A stretch of 64,000 nt of DNA, taken from positions 1,634,501 to 1,698,500 of the forward strand of contig NZ_NESM01000001.1 in NCBI RefSeq assembly GCF_002778285.1, read 5' to 3'. Within the stretch, counting starts at the first letter, position 1. Each line of letters starts with the position of its first letter. The notes under the pieces were generated by a model. The model ran no database searches. It was not told the DNA's origin and saw only the letters and a program-made list of their open reading frames with translations. The translations under genes and the position numbers were made by a program. Origin of the DNA: Limnohabitans sp. 15K (GTDB lineage Bacteria > Pseudomonadota > Gammaproteobacteria > Burkholderiales > Burkholderiaceae_C). Below, piece by piece: positions 42,344 through 50,538 of the stretch.

Positions 42344-45300
42344 AAAAGCTCATCCATTACGCACTGCACCAGCCTCTGTTCATCATGCTGGGCACGCTGT
42401 TGTTTGTGATGGCAGGTGTCATCGCTTTCAAAAATCTCTCGGTCGAAGCCTTTCCCGATGTCACGGACACACAAGTGACGGTGATCTCGCTCTACCCTGG
42501 TCGTGCGGCAGAAGAAGTCGAGAAACAAGTGTCGTTGCCCATCGAGGTGGCGCTGGCGGGCCTGCCCAACTCGATTCGGGTGTTTTCGCACACCCAGTTT
42601 GGTTTGTCTTTCACGGTCGTCACTTACAACGACAACGCCGATGTGAACATTGCCCGCCAGCAAGTCAACGAGCGCTTGCGAGGCGTCTCCCTGCCCCCGG
42701 GTGTGGAAGCGAACATTGCACCCAACGCCACGCCTGTGGGCGAAATCATGCGTTACCGATTGCGCGGCGACGGTCAGTCCACCACGGAACTGCGCACCTT
42801 GCAAGACTGGGTGGTTGAGCGCGCCTTGCGCCAAGTCCCCGGTGTGGCGGATGTGGTCGCCATGGGCGGCTTTATCAAGCAATACGAAGTTCAACCGGAC
42901 ATGGAAAAACTCCGTGCTCACAAATTGACACTTCAGAACTTGCTGGAGGCGCTGGGGCGCGGCAATGCCAACGCGGGCGGCAGTTACGTTGCACAAGGTC
43001 TGCAGCAATTTGCCATTCGCGGGATTGGTCTTTTGCGCTCGCCCGAAGAAATCGGTCAAGTGGTGGTTGCCACGCGCAACGCCACACCCATTTTGGTGCG
43101 GGATGTGGCCAGCGTACAAATAGGCGCTGTGCCGCGCCTGGGCGTTGTGGGTCAGGACATGGACAACGATGTGGTCACAGGCATCGTCATCATGCGCAAA
43201 GGTGAAAACCCAAGCGTGGTGCTCAAGGGCGTCAAGGAAAAACTCCTGGAACTGAACGAGCGCAGGCTGCCCAAGGGCGTGCAAGTCGTGCCGTTTTATG
43301 ACCGCACTTGGCTGATGAACAAAACGCTGACCACGGTCTTTAAAAATTTGATCGAAGGCGCGCTGCTGGTCTCCCTGGTCCTTTATGTTTTTTTATCCAA
43401 CCTGCGTGCCAGTTTGGCCGTGGTGGTGTTGATTCCGCTGGCTTTACTGTCCACATTCATGGGGCTCAAAATCATGGGGGTCCCGGCGAACCTGCTGGCC
43501 TTGGGCGCGATTGATTTCGGCATCATTGTGGATGGCGCGGTGATCGTGGTCGAGAACATCATGCACCGCTTGGCGCAGCGGGGTGAGGGCATGACCGACA
43601 AGGAGCGCAAAGCGCTCGTCATCGAGGCCACCAACGAGGTCGGCCGTCCCACCTTGTTCTCCATGCTGATCATCATTGCCGCACACATCCCGATTTTTGC
43701 GCTGCAGCGCCATGAAGGCCGCATCTTCCAGCCCATGGCCCTGTCGGTGACCGCGGCATTGATTGGTGCGCTGATTTTCTCGCTCACCCTTGTGCCTTTG
43801 CTGGCTTATTGGATGCTGCGAAAAAATCTGCCCCATGGTGACAACCGGGTTGTGGCCAAAGCCAAAGCCATTTACCGTCCTGCGCTGGAATGGGCACTTG
43901 ACCACCGTCGCAAGGTGGTGGCCATCGCCATTGGCTGCTTTGTTCTGTCTATGGGCGTGGCATCGCGTTTAGGTTCAGAGTTTCTGCCCGAACTCAACGA
44001 AGGCACGATTTGGGTGAACCTGCGTTTGCCCTCCAGCGTCTCCAACGACGAGGCCTCCCGCATCTTGCGGCAAGTGCGCCAGGCCCTGATGACCATCCCC
44101 GAGGTGCAGACCACGGTGTCCAAAGCCGGACAACCCGAAGATGGCACAGACCCCAAGACCATCAGCATGGCCGAAGTGTTTGTGGGCATCAAACCCCAAG
44201 AGCAGTGGCGCGAAGGTCTGACCCGCGAAAAGCTGATCGACGAAATGGACCAGGCCGTCACGGCGCTGCCCGGTATGGAGCCCACTTTTTCGCAACCTAT
44301 CCGCGACAACGTGCTCGAATCGATTTCTCAAATCGACGGTCAAATCGTGATCAAAATCGCCGGGGATGACCTAGAGCAACTCAAGCAAACCGCCGAAGCC
44401 ATCGAGCGCGAGGTCAAACAGGTCAAAGGCGTGAGCCGGGCCGAAATCGACCGCAAGGGCGAATTGCCTCAACTGCTGATCAACATCCAACGCGAGCAAG
44501 CCGCACGTTACGGTCTGAACGTGAGCGATGTCCAAGACGTGATCGAAGCCGCACTGGCGGGCAAAGGTGCGACCACGTTGTGGGACGGTGAGCGGCGTTT
44601 TGACGTGACTGTTCGCTTGCCCAAAGAGCGCCGCAGCATCTCCGAGCTTGCGGCCATTCCCATTCCACGGCCCGACGGCGGTTATGTGAACCTTGGCGCT
44701 GTGAGCACCATTGAGGAAACCAGTGGGGCAATGAACATTGCCCGCGAGCTGGGCCAGCGCACGATGGCGATTGGCATTTTCATCAAAGGCCGCGACATGG
44801 GTTCCGTGGTGGCCGACATGAAAGAGCGCATCAACTCCAACGTCAAGATTCCCGAAAACTACAACGTCAAATGGTCCGGTGAGTTTGAAAACCAAGAGCG
44901 CGCCATGCAACGCTTGTCGGTGGTGGTGCCGATCTCGCTGCTGCTGATTTTTGTGCTGCTGTTTGATGCTTTCAGCTCCTTGAAAGCGGCAACGCTGATT
45001 TTGCTCAACGTGCCGCTCGCGCTCATTGGTGGTTTTGTCGCGCTCTGGATCTTCAACATTCCCTTGTCGGTGTCGGCCGCCATCGGCTTCATTGCCTTGT
45101 CAGGGCAAGCTGTGCTCAACGGGGTGGTGATGCTGACGGTGTTCCAGCAGCTGCAAAACAGGGGTTATTCCGTGATCGAGGCCGTCAAAGAGGGGGCACA
45201 ACAACGCCTGCGCACCGTGCTGATGACGGCCATGCTGGCCGCCCTGGGCTTGCTGCCCATGGCCCTGAGCCACGACATTGGCTCAGAAACGCAGCGGCCA

Positions 45301-45417
45301 CTGGCCATCGTGGTCATCGGTGGCTTGATCACCGCCACGTTGCTGACCTTGGTGGTGTTGCCCGTGCTTTACGCTTCTTGGTTCGCCAAGACGCCCGTCC
45401 CTCAAGAAGCAGACTAA
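42340..45417 (+). CDS. CzcA/CusA-family heavy-metal RND efflux permease
   Basis: The 1025-residue protein has the RND two-fold layout. It begins IHYALHQPLFIMLGTLLFVMAG and has the heavy-metal signature SVEAFPDVTDTQVTVISLYPGRAAEEVEKQVSLPIE. The proton-relay helix reads AIDFGIIVDGAVIVVENIMHRL, i.e. DFGx3DGAx3VEN. In the classification I recall from Nies this form goes with divalent cations (Co/Zn/Cd/Ni) rather than Cu/Ag. The C-terminal half has SGQAVLNGVVMLTVFQQL and ALSHDIGSETQRPLAIVVIGG. It exports metal ions from periplasm or cytosol with the two upstream partners. Confidence 0.93.
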   Translation: MKKLIHYALHQPLFIMLGTLLFVMAGVIAFKNLSVEAFPDVTDTQVTVISLYPGRAAEEVEKQVSLPIEVALAGLPNSIRVFSHTQFGLSFTVVTYNDNADVNIARQQVNERLRGVSLPPGVEANIAPNATPVGEIMRYRLRGDGQSTTELRTLQDWVVERALRQVPGVADVVAMGGFIKQYEVQPDMEKLRAHKLTLQNLLEALGRGNANAGGSYVAQGLQQFAIRGIGLLRSPEEIGQVVVATRNATPILVRDVASVQIGAVPRLGVVGQDMDNDVVTGIVIMRKGENPSVVLKGVKEKLLELNERRLPKGVQVVPFYDRTWLMNKTLTTVFKNLIEGALLVSLVLYVFLSNLRASLAVVVLIPLALLSTFMGLKIMGVPANLLALGAIDFGIIVDGAVIVVENIMHRLAQRGEGMTDKERKALVIEATNEVGRPTLFSMLIIIAAHIPIFALQRHEGRIFQPMALSVTAALIGALIFSLTLVPLLAYWMLRKNLPHGDNRVVAKAKAIYRPALEWALDHRRKVVAIAIGCFVLSMGVASRLGSEFLPELNEGTIWVNLRLPSSVSNDEASRILRQVRQALMTIPEVQTTVSKAGQPEDGTDPKTISMAEVFVGIKPQEQWREGLTREKLIDEMDQAVTALPGMEPTFSQPIRDNVLESISQIDGQIVIKIAGDDLEQLKQTAEAIEREVKQVKGVSRAEIDRKGELPQLLINIQREQAARYGLNVSDVQDVIEAALAGKGATTLWDGERRFDVTVRLPKERRSISELAAIPIPRPDGGYVNLGAVSTIEETSGAMNIARELGQRTMAIGIFIKGRDMGSVVADMKERINSNVKIPENYNVKWSGEFENQERAMQRLSVVVPISLLLIFVLLFDAFSSLKAATLILLNVPLALIGGFVALWIFNIPLSVSAAIGFIALSGQAVLNGVVMLTVFQQLQNRGYSVIEAVKEGAQQRLRTVLMTAMLAALGLLPMALSHDIGSETQRPLAIVVIGGLITATLLTLVVLPVLYASWFAKTPVPQEAD

Positions 45418-45479
45418 ACCCTTTGCCATCGCCAACAGACATTGGGCGTCTCGTCTTGTGAACGCCTTTCCTTGTTGCC

Positions 45480-47693
45480 TCAGTCCTTGGGTTTCCAACG
45501 CTTGAGCAGCAAGGCATTGGCCATCACGCTGACCGAGCTGAGCGCCATGGCGGCGCCCGCCATCATGGGGTTGAGGTAGCCCAAGGCGGCCAAAGGAATA
45601 CCCGCTACGTTGTAGGCAAAAGCCCAAAACAGGTTCTGCCGGATCTTGGCCACGGTGCGCGCCGAAATGTCGAGCGCTGCTCCCACCAGTGCCACATCAC
45701 CGCGCATCAGGGTGATGCCCGCCGCGTGCATGGCCACGTCGGTGCCATTGCCCATGGCCATGCCCACGTCGGCGGCAGCCAGCGCGGGCGCGTCGTTCAC
45801 GCCGTCGCCCACCATGGCCACGACCTGGCCACCCGCACGCAGTTTTTGTACCTGTTCCGACTTGTCGCCGGGCAGCACATCGGCCAGCACCTCACCGGCT
45901 TCGGGGCGCAGGCCCAGGCGGCGTGCCATGGCCTCGGCAGCGGCTTGGTTGTCACCCGAAATCATCACCAGCTTGAGGCCACGATCGCGCAGTGCCGTCA
46001 AAGCTTGTGCCGCGCCCACTTTGGGCTCGTCGCCAAAACCCATGAGCAGGAGGGGCTGCAAACCCACATCGGTGCGCTCGGCCAAAGCCGATAGGCTCGC
46101 GCCTTGCGCATGCAAAGCATCGATGTCTGTTTGCCAAACGCCAATGTCCAACCCTTCTTCTTGCAGCCAACGCAAACTGCCCAGTAACAGTTGCCTGTCG
46201 TCTACCTTGGCCAGCACACCTTTGCCGGGTACCGCTTGCAAGTCTTGCGCGGTGGGGCCTGTCAGGCCCTGCTTTTCTGCGGCGCTCACCACCGCACGCG
46301 CTAAGGGGTGTTCGCTGCCGCTTTGCACGCGTGCGGCCAAGGCCAAAATTGTTGTTGCCTCGTGGCCGGACGCGGGCACAAGGGCCAGCAAGCGCGGTTG
46401 GCCCACGGTGAGGGTGCCGGTTTTGTCAAAGGCCACGGTTTGCACGCGGTGCGCCAGCTCCAGTGCTTGCACGTCTTTGATCAAAATGCCATGTTTGGCC
46501 GCTACGCCTGTGCCCGCCATGATGGCCACTGGGGTGGCCAAACCCAAGGCACAGGGGCACGCAATCACCAGCACCGCCACCCCGTGAATGAGCGCGGTTT
46601 CAAAGCTGGCCCCCAGTGCCATCCAGGTGCCTAAAGTGAGCAGGGCAACCAACAGGACCACCGGCACAAAGACCTCGGCCACTTTATCGACCAAGCGTTG
46701 AATGGGCGCTTTGCCAGCTTGAGCGTCTTCCACCAAACGGATGATGTGCGATAGCACAGTTTCGCGTCCGACGGCCGTGACGCGCATGACGACGCGCCCT
46801 TCGCCATTGATTGATCCTCCAGTCAAGGCCGCGCCGGGTGCTTTGCTCACCGGCAAAGGCTCGCCTGTCAGCATGGACTCATCGACTTGGGTTTGCCCCT
46901 CCAACAGTTCACCATCGAGTGGAAAGCGCTCCCCGGGGCGCACCACAATTTGGTCGCCCACCAAAATTTCGTCCACGGGCACATCGACCTCGCCGTCTTC
47001 GCCCAGCCAATGTGCTTTGTCTGGACGCAAGGCGTGCAAAGCGCGAATGGCCTCGGTGGTTTGGCGCTTGGCACGCGTCTCCAGCCATTTGCCCAACATC
47101 ACCAGGGTGATGACCACGGCCGAACCTTCAAAGTACAGGTGGGGGGTGTGGCCTGCGTGCGCTGTGAGCCACAGCCAAACCGACAAAGCCCAACCTGCCG
47201 TGGTGCCCAAAGACACCAGCAAATCCATGTTGCCTGTGAGTGCCTTGAGGGCGTGCCAACCGGCCTTGTAAAAGCGAGCACCCAGAACAAATTGCACGGG
47301 CGTGGCCAAGGCAAATTGCAACCAGGCGGGCAGCATCCAGTGCAGTCCCCATATCTCACCCAACATGGGCAGCACCAAGGGCGTGGTCAACAGCAAGCCC
47401 ATGCCCACGGGCATGAAGCCTTTCCAGGCCGAGTCACGTCCTGTTTCAAACTGCGCTTCGGGTGTTCGGGGCTCGTACCCCGCATCGCGCACAGCGCGTC
47501 GCAAACGCGCATCGGTCACTTCTGCAGAAGTCACTTGGATGCGGGCAGATTCGGTGGCCAAGTTGACCGTGGCGCTCAAAACGCCCGGCATTTTTTTCAG
47601 GGCTTTCTCAACCCGCGCCACACATGACGCGCAGGTCATGCCACCAATACCAATGTCGTAAATGATGGGGGGTTCGGTTTTGATCTGTGTCAT
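45480..47693 (-). CDS. copA: Copper-translocating P1B-type ATPase
   Basis: The 737-residue protein has one N-terminal heavy-metal domain ([20 protein letters not shown]), then membrane helices and the P-type ATPase motifs: [11 protein letters not shown] (actuator TGE), the metal-site CPC in [19 protein letters not shown], phosphorylation [11 protein letters not shown] in [12 protein letters not shown], and [12 protein letters not shown]. The last helices carry [21 protein letters not shown] and [13 protein letters not shown], the YN and MxxSS residues typical of Cu(I) pumps. It should expel Cu(I) from the cytosol. It is divergent from the chaperone gene, with 65 bp between starts. Confidence 0.95.
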   Translation of the reverse strand: MTQIKTEPPIIYDIGIGGMTCASCVARVEKALKKMPGVLSATVNLATESARIQVTSAEVTDARLRRAVRDAGYEPRTPEAQFETGRDSAWKGFMPVGMGLLLTTPLVLPMLGEIWGLHWMLPAWLQFALATPVQFVLGARFYKAGWHALKALTGNMDLLVSLGTTAGWALSVWLWLTAHAGHTPHLYFEGSAVVITLVMLGKWLETRAKRQTTEAIRALHALRPDKAHWLGEDGEVDVPVDEILVGDQIVVRPGERFPLDGELLEGQTQVDESMLTGEPLPVSKAPGAALTGGSINGEGRVVMRVTAVGRETVLSHIIRLVEDAQAGKAPIQRLVDKVAEVFVPVVLLVALLTLGTWMALGASFETALIHGVAVLVIACPCALGLATPVAIMAGTGVAAKHGILIKDVQALELAHRVQTVAFDKTGTLTVGQPRLLALVPASGHEATTILALAARVQSGSEHPLARAVVSAAEKQGLTGPTAQDLQAVPGKGVLAKVDDRQLLLGSLRWLQEEGLDIGVWQTDIDALHAQGASLSALAERTDVGLQPLLLMGFGDEPKVGAAQALTALRDRGLKLVMISGDNQAAAEAMARRLGLRPEAGEVLADVLPGDKSEQVQKLRAGGQVVAMVGDGVNDAPALAAADVGMAMGNGTDVAMHAAGITLMRGDVALVGAALDISARTVAKIRQNLFWAFAYNVAGIPLAALGYLNPMMAGAAMALSSVSVMANALLLKRWKPKD

Positions 47694-47758
47694 AGCATGA
47701 AGCCCTGGTTGGTCTATGCTTTGACTGAACCCATAAGGGTCTTTTGAAAGGATGTCAG
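47694..47758. promoter_or_regulatory. copA/copZ divergent promoter with an inverted repeat
   Basis: The 65-bp shared region contains ACCCATAAGGGT (47730-47741), an inverted repeat with ACCC/GGGT arms, inside GAACCCATAAGGGTC. MerR-type copper regulators (CueR) bind such dyads in long promoter spacers, but I could not place convincing -35/-10 boxes. GAAAGGATG just before 47759 contains the chaperone gene's ribosome site. Confidence 0.35.
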
Positions 47759-47956
47759 ATGAACCATATTTTCACTGTTGAAGGCATGACCTGCGGGCAT
47801 TGCGAAAAAGCGGTCACCAAAGCATTGGTGGCCTTGGATCTTCAGGCCAAGGTGGTGATCGATCGCCTCCAAAACAAAGTACAAGTCGATTCAGAAAAAG
47901 ACCGTCACGTTTTGGCCCAAGCCATCACTGAAGAAGGTTACCGGGTCTCAGAGTGA
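47759..47956 (+). CDS. Heavy-metal-associated domain protein, CopZ-like copper chaperone
   Basis: The start is the ATG at 47759 after GAAAGGATGTCAG; an upstream in-frame TTG is not needed. The 65-residue product is a single HMA domain: [21 protein letters not shown] with the metal-binding CxxC (CGHC), then [17 protein letters not shown] and ITEEGYRV. It should carry Cu(I) in the cytosol and deliver it to the divergently encoded CopA. The HC variant of MTCxHC is usual for CopZ. Confidence 0.9.
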   Translation: MNHIFTVEGMTCGHCEKAVTKALVALDLQAKVVIDRLQNKVQVDSEKDRHVLAQAITEEGYRVSE

Positions 47957-48033
47957 TGCCCTTTCAACAAGGGTTGACGCTCGACATGCTCGGACGCTGA
48001 TGTGAATGGTCCATCTGTTGCCATATTTCTGGT

Positions 48034-48047
48034 TTGACCCATGTCAA
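48034..48047. promoter_or_regulatory. Candidate FNR/Anr-type box upstream of the DUF2788 gene
   Basis: TTGAC-CCAT-GTCAA is a perfect palindrome of the FNR/CRP-family form (consensus TTGAT-N4-ATCAA; TTGAC-type half-sites occur in betaproteobacteria). It lies 28 bp upstream of the GTG at 48076. Regulation by an oxygen-responsive FNR-type protein is possible. The match is by pattern only. Confidence 0.45.
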
Positions 48048-48075
48048 CCGTTTGCAAGCCAATGAGGGGTAAGTT

Positions 48076-48291
48076 GTGACCATGTTTGGATTCAACGAAG
48101 AACAATTTGCCCGGTTTGGTCTGACCGTCGGCATTGGGCTTTTCATGCTTTACATGCTTTTCATTGTTGGGCAATTGGCTTGGGCTTCAAAAGCTGGCAA
48201 GTTCGGAACTTTTGTCATTTTTCTGGGTTTGGCTTTTGGGATGTTGGGCTTTGTGGCCAAAGGGCTCATTCAGTGGCTGATCGGTGTCTAA
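48076..48291 (+). CDS. DUF2788 family membrane protein
   Basis: The 71-residue protein has two hydrophobic helices: LTVGIGLFMLYMLFIVGQLAWAS and FGTFVIFLGLAFGMLGFVAKGLI, separated by KAGK. This matches the small betaproteobacterial DUF2788 family. GTG at 48076 sits 6 nt after AGGGG and fits best as start; the ATG at 48082 (MFGFNEEQF) is the alternative with a longer spacing. No function is known. It is immediately left of the putative replication origin. Confidence 0.82.
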   Translation: MTMFGFNEEQFARFGLTVGIGLFMLYMLFIVGQLAWASKAGKFGTFVIFLGLAFGMLGFVAKGLIQWLIGV

Positions 48292-48305
48292 AAATTTCTG
48301 GGACA

Positions 48306-48350
48306 AAGCTGTGGACAGATTCCATGGAAAAGACAAGTTATCCACAGCTT
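48306..48350. repeat. 10-bp inverted repeat enclosing DnaA-box sequences
   Basis: AAGCTGTGGA (48306-48315) and TCCACAGCTT (48341-48350) are perfect inverted copies 25 bp apart. The right arm contains the end of the TTATCCACA box, and the left arm contains the start of an opposed near-box (TGTGGACAG). It could be a paired DnaA-binding site. The segment 48331-48357 also resembles a weak stem followed by T-rich sequence, so a transcription terminator for DUF2788 is an alternative. Confidence 0.6.
48338..48346 (+). promoter_or_regulatory. DnaA box, perfect consensus
   Basis: TTATCCACA is an exact match to the bacterial DnaA-box consensus TTATNCACA. It lies in the non-coding gap before minC, with other near-boxes nearby. 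Confidence 0.8.
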
Positions 48351-48456
48351 GGTCTGTCTTTTTAAAGTTGTTCATTTTGTCGTGACACCAAAAAACCAGA
48401 GTCACACACATCCTTAAAAGCAAGGTAAGTCCATGTCAGTGCTCAATAAAACCGAC

Positions 48457-48465
48457 TTGTACACA
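48457..48465 (+). promoter_or_regulatory. DnaA-like box next to the trio tract
   Basis: TTGTACACA differs from TTATNCACA at one position. It is oriented toward the AT-rich side and is followed by GCGCTCCCC and then the TTA-CTA-CTA tract. This is the placement of the proximal box in the Bacillus-type basal unwinding system. Confidence 0.55.
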
Positions 48466-48479
48466 GAAAAGCGCTCCCC

Positions 48480-48497
48480 TTACTACTACGACTATTT
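48480..48497. promoter_or_regulatory. DnaA-trio-like tract
   Basis: TTA-CTA-CTA-CGA-CTA-TTT on this strand reads on the complementary strand, 3' to 5', as AAT-GAT-GAT-GCT-GAT-AAA. That matches the 3'-[G/A]A[T/A] trinucleotide repeat that DnaA filaments bind when opening origins, apart from the GCT unit. It is flanked on the left by a GC-rich spacer and on the right by AAAGATATAAAAC. Confidence 0.55.
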
Positions 48498-48575
48498 AAA
48501 GATATAAAACTATAGAGAGATAGCAAAGAAGAAGTGCGCTGTTAAGATTTGCGTCTTTCCATCCCAGACTGCACC

Positions 48576-49355
48576 ATGGCGATCGTTTCAGAAGACCCTT
48601 CTCAACCCTGTTACGACATCAAAAGCGCTGATTTGTCCTTGCTGGCTTTGGTGCTCAAAACCACCGACATTCAAGCTGTTTCGTTCGCTTTAAAGCAACA
48701 AATGGCCGAAACCCCTGGGTTTTTTGACCAAGATCCGGTGGTGGTAGATGTGACTGCTTTGGGTCTTGAGCCCGACCAAATGCTCGATTTGGAAGCGCTG
48801 TTGTCTGTTTTGCGTGAACACCAATTTGTGCCTTTGGCCATCAAAGGGGCCCAGGAGGCGCTCTTGGTGAAAGCCAAGGGATTGGGCTTGGTCGATGCTT
48901 CAGATGCCCGCATTCGGCGTTCTGTGCTGGTTGAAGAGGCATCTCCAGCAGCAGCAGCGCCTCGCGAACCTGTGCCAGCTGTTTCTCCGCCTCCCATGGC
49001 TGCGCCTTTGGGGGCCATGGTCGTTGACAAACCCTTGCGATCGGGTCAGCAGGTGTATGCCAAAGGCCGGGATTTGATTGTTCTGGCCATGGTCAACGCA
49101 GGTGCTGAGGTGATTGCCGATGGGCACATCCATGTTTATGGTGCTTTGCGTGGCAAAGCCATTGCGGGTGCCCGCGGCAACACACAGGCTCAAATTTTTG
49201 CCCAGGTGATGGAGCCCGAATTGATTTCCATCGCAGGTGTTTACCGCACCAGCGAAAATGCCTTGCCCAAAGAAGTACTGGGTCAAGTGGCTCAGGTGAG
49301 TTTGCAATCTGGCCCCGATGGGGACAAATTGCTGATCACCCCCCTTAAGTCTTAA
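48576..49355 (+). CDS. minC: Septum site-determining protein MinC
   Basis: The ATG at 48576 is chosen over an in-frame TTG at 48549. The 259-residue protein has an N-terminal FtsZ-inhibiting domain (AVSFALKQQMAETPGFFDQDPVVVDVTAL), an Ala/Pro-rich linker (EEASPAAAAPREPVPAVSPP) and the C-terminal beta-helix domain (VDKPLRSGQQVYAKGRDLIVLAMVNAGAEVIADGHIHVYGALRG KA), with the RSGQ and GHIHVYG motifs for MinD and FtsZ binding. It blocks Z-ring assembly near the poles with MinD. minD follows after 31 bp. The leader is the putative origin. Confidence 0.96.
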   Translation: MAIVSEDPSQPCYDIKSADLSLLALVLKTTDIQAVSFALKQQMAETPGFFDQDPVVVDVTALGLEPDQMLDLEALLSVLREHQFVPLAIKGAQEALLVKAKGLGLVDASDARIRRSVLVEEASPAAAAPREPVPAVSPPPMAAPLGAMVVDKPLRSGQQVYAKGRDLIVLAMVNAGAEVIADGHIHVYGALRGKAIAGARGNTQAQIFAQVMEPELISIAGVYRTSENALPKEVLGQVAQVSLQSGPDGDKLLITPLKS

Positions 49356-49386
49356 TTTTTTCAATCGAGTCCAAGAAAGTTTCTCC

Positions 49387-50202
49387 ATGGCAAAAATCGT
49401 TGTTGTGACCTCTGGCAAAGGCGGCGTGGGCAAAACCACGACCAGCGCCAGTTTCGCCACTGGCCTGGCACTCAGGGGTTTTAAAACCGCTGTCATTGAC
49501 TTTGATGTGGGTCTGCGCAACCTGGACCTGATCATGGGCTGTGAGCGCCGAGTGGTGTATGACCTGATCAATGTGATCCAGGGCGAAGCCAACTTGAACC
49601 AAGCCCTCATCAAAGACAAACAATGCGACAACCTGTTTGTGTTGGCCGCCTCGCAAACCCGTGACAAAGATGCTTTGTCTCAAGAAGGTGTCGAAAAGGT
49701 TTTGAACGACCTGAGCGGCATGGGTTTTGAGTACATCGTTTGTGACTCGCCTGCAGGCATCGAGACAGGTGCTTTGATGGCCATGCACTTTGCCGACGAA
49801 GCCTTGGTGGTGACCAACCCTGAGGTGTCTTCGGTGCGTGACTCAGACCGTATTTTGGGCATGTTGGGCAGCAAAACCAAACGCGCCATCGAAGGCTTGG
49901 ACCCGATCAAAGAGCACCTCTTGATCACCCGTTACAACCCCAACCGGGTTGAAGAAGGTCAGATGCTGTCGCTGCAAGACATTCAGGACATTTTGCGCAT
50001 CAAGCTGCTGGGTGTGATTCCTGAAAGCGAAAACGTGTTGCAGGCGTCCAACCAAGGCACCCCTGCGATCCACATGGCCAACAGCGATGTGTCTGAAGCC
50101 TACAAAGACGTGATCGATCGCTTCTTGGGTGAAGACAAGCCGATGCGCTTCATTGAAGCTGAAAAACCCGGTTTCTTCAAACGTTTGTTTGGAGGCAAGT
50201 GA
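49387..50202 (+). CDS. minD: Septum site-determining ATPase MinD
   Basis: The 271-residue protein has the deviant Walker A motif SGKGGVGKTTTSASFATGLA. Then come VIDFDVGLRNLDLIMGCERRVVYD, the switch II region YIVCDSPAGIETGALMAMHFAD, and a C-terminal amphipathic membrane-targeting helix (PGFFKRLFGGK). MinD dimerises with ATP on the membrane, recruits MinC, and is released by MinE, producing oscillation that centres the division site. It lies within minC-minD-minE, 3 bp before minE. Confidence 0.98.
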   Translation: MAKIVVVTSGKGGVGKTTTSASFATGLALRGFKTAVIDFDVGLRNLDLIMGCERRVVYDLINVIQGEANLNQALIKDKQCDNLFVLAASQTRDKDALSQEGVEKVLNDLSGMGFEYIVCDSPAGIETGALMAMHFADEALVVTNPEVSSVRDSDRILGMLGSKTKRAIEGLDPIKEHLLITRYNPNRVEEGQMLSLQDIQDILRIKLLGVIPESENVLQASNQGTPAIHMANSDVSEAYKDVIDRFLGEDKPMRFIEAEKPGFFKRLFGGK

Positions 50203-50205
50203 ACC

Positions 50206-50466
50206 ATGTCGTTTCTTTCCTTCCTCCTGGGCGAAAAGAAGAAAACCGCCAGTGTGGCCAAAGAGCGCCTGCAAATCATCTTGGCGCACGAGCGCAGTGG
50301 CCGCAATGCCGCTGAGCCCGATTACCTGCCCGATTTGCAACGTGAGTTGGTGGCGGTGATCAGCAAGTACATCAAGATCAACCCCAACGACATCAAAGTC
50401 AATTTGGAGCGTCAAGACAATTTGGAAGTGCTGGAAGTTAAGATCGAGTTGCCCGACGCACGCTGA
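50206..50466 (+). CDS. minE: Cell division topological specificity factor MinE
   Basis: The 86-residue protein has the N-terminal anti-MinCD and membrane-binding part ([29 protein letters not shown]) and the topological specificity domain ([41 protein letters not shown]). It stimulates MinD ATPase and drives pole-to-pole oscillation. The length is normal. It starts 3 bp after minD and is followed by a strong terminator. Confidence 0.98.
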   Translation: MSFLSFLLGEKKKTASVAKERLQIILAHERSGRNAAEPDYLPDLQRELVAVISKYIKINPNDIKVNLERQDNLEVLEVKIELPDAR

Positions 50467-50491
50467 TCTTTTTTCTACCAAATCCCACATG

Positions 50492-50524
50492 AACCATCGC
50501 CTTGAAAAAGGCGATGGTTTTTTT
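50492..50524 (+). terminator. Intrinsic terminator of minCDE
   Basis: AACCATCGCCTT (50492-50503) and AAGGCGATGGTT (50508-50519) form a perfect 12-bp stem with a GAAA loop, and T continues unbroken to 50524. It lies 26 bp after the minE stop, the textbook form of a Rho-independent terminator. Confidence 0.93.
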
Positions 50525-50538
50525 ATGGTGCCCTTGTG

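Larger units (their letters stand above)
48292..48575. other. Putative chromosomal replication origin (oriC) between DUF2788 and minC
   Basis: This 284-bp gap contains a perfect DnaA box (48338-48346), near-boxes at 48310-48318 (minus orientation), 48402-48410 and 48457-48465, a GC-rich spacer, a DnaA-trio-like tract (48480-48497) and an AT-rich stretch to about 48532. The order box / GC-rich spacer / trio / AT-rich is that of the basal unwinding system of bacterial origins. parAB, four parS-like sites, mnmG-rsmG and minCDE lie within 14 kb to the right, as near many origins. In the 60-base lines counted by hand, composition tends to change from C-rich to G-rich across it. dnaA is not in the window, so the origin call is inference. 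Confidence 0.65.
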
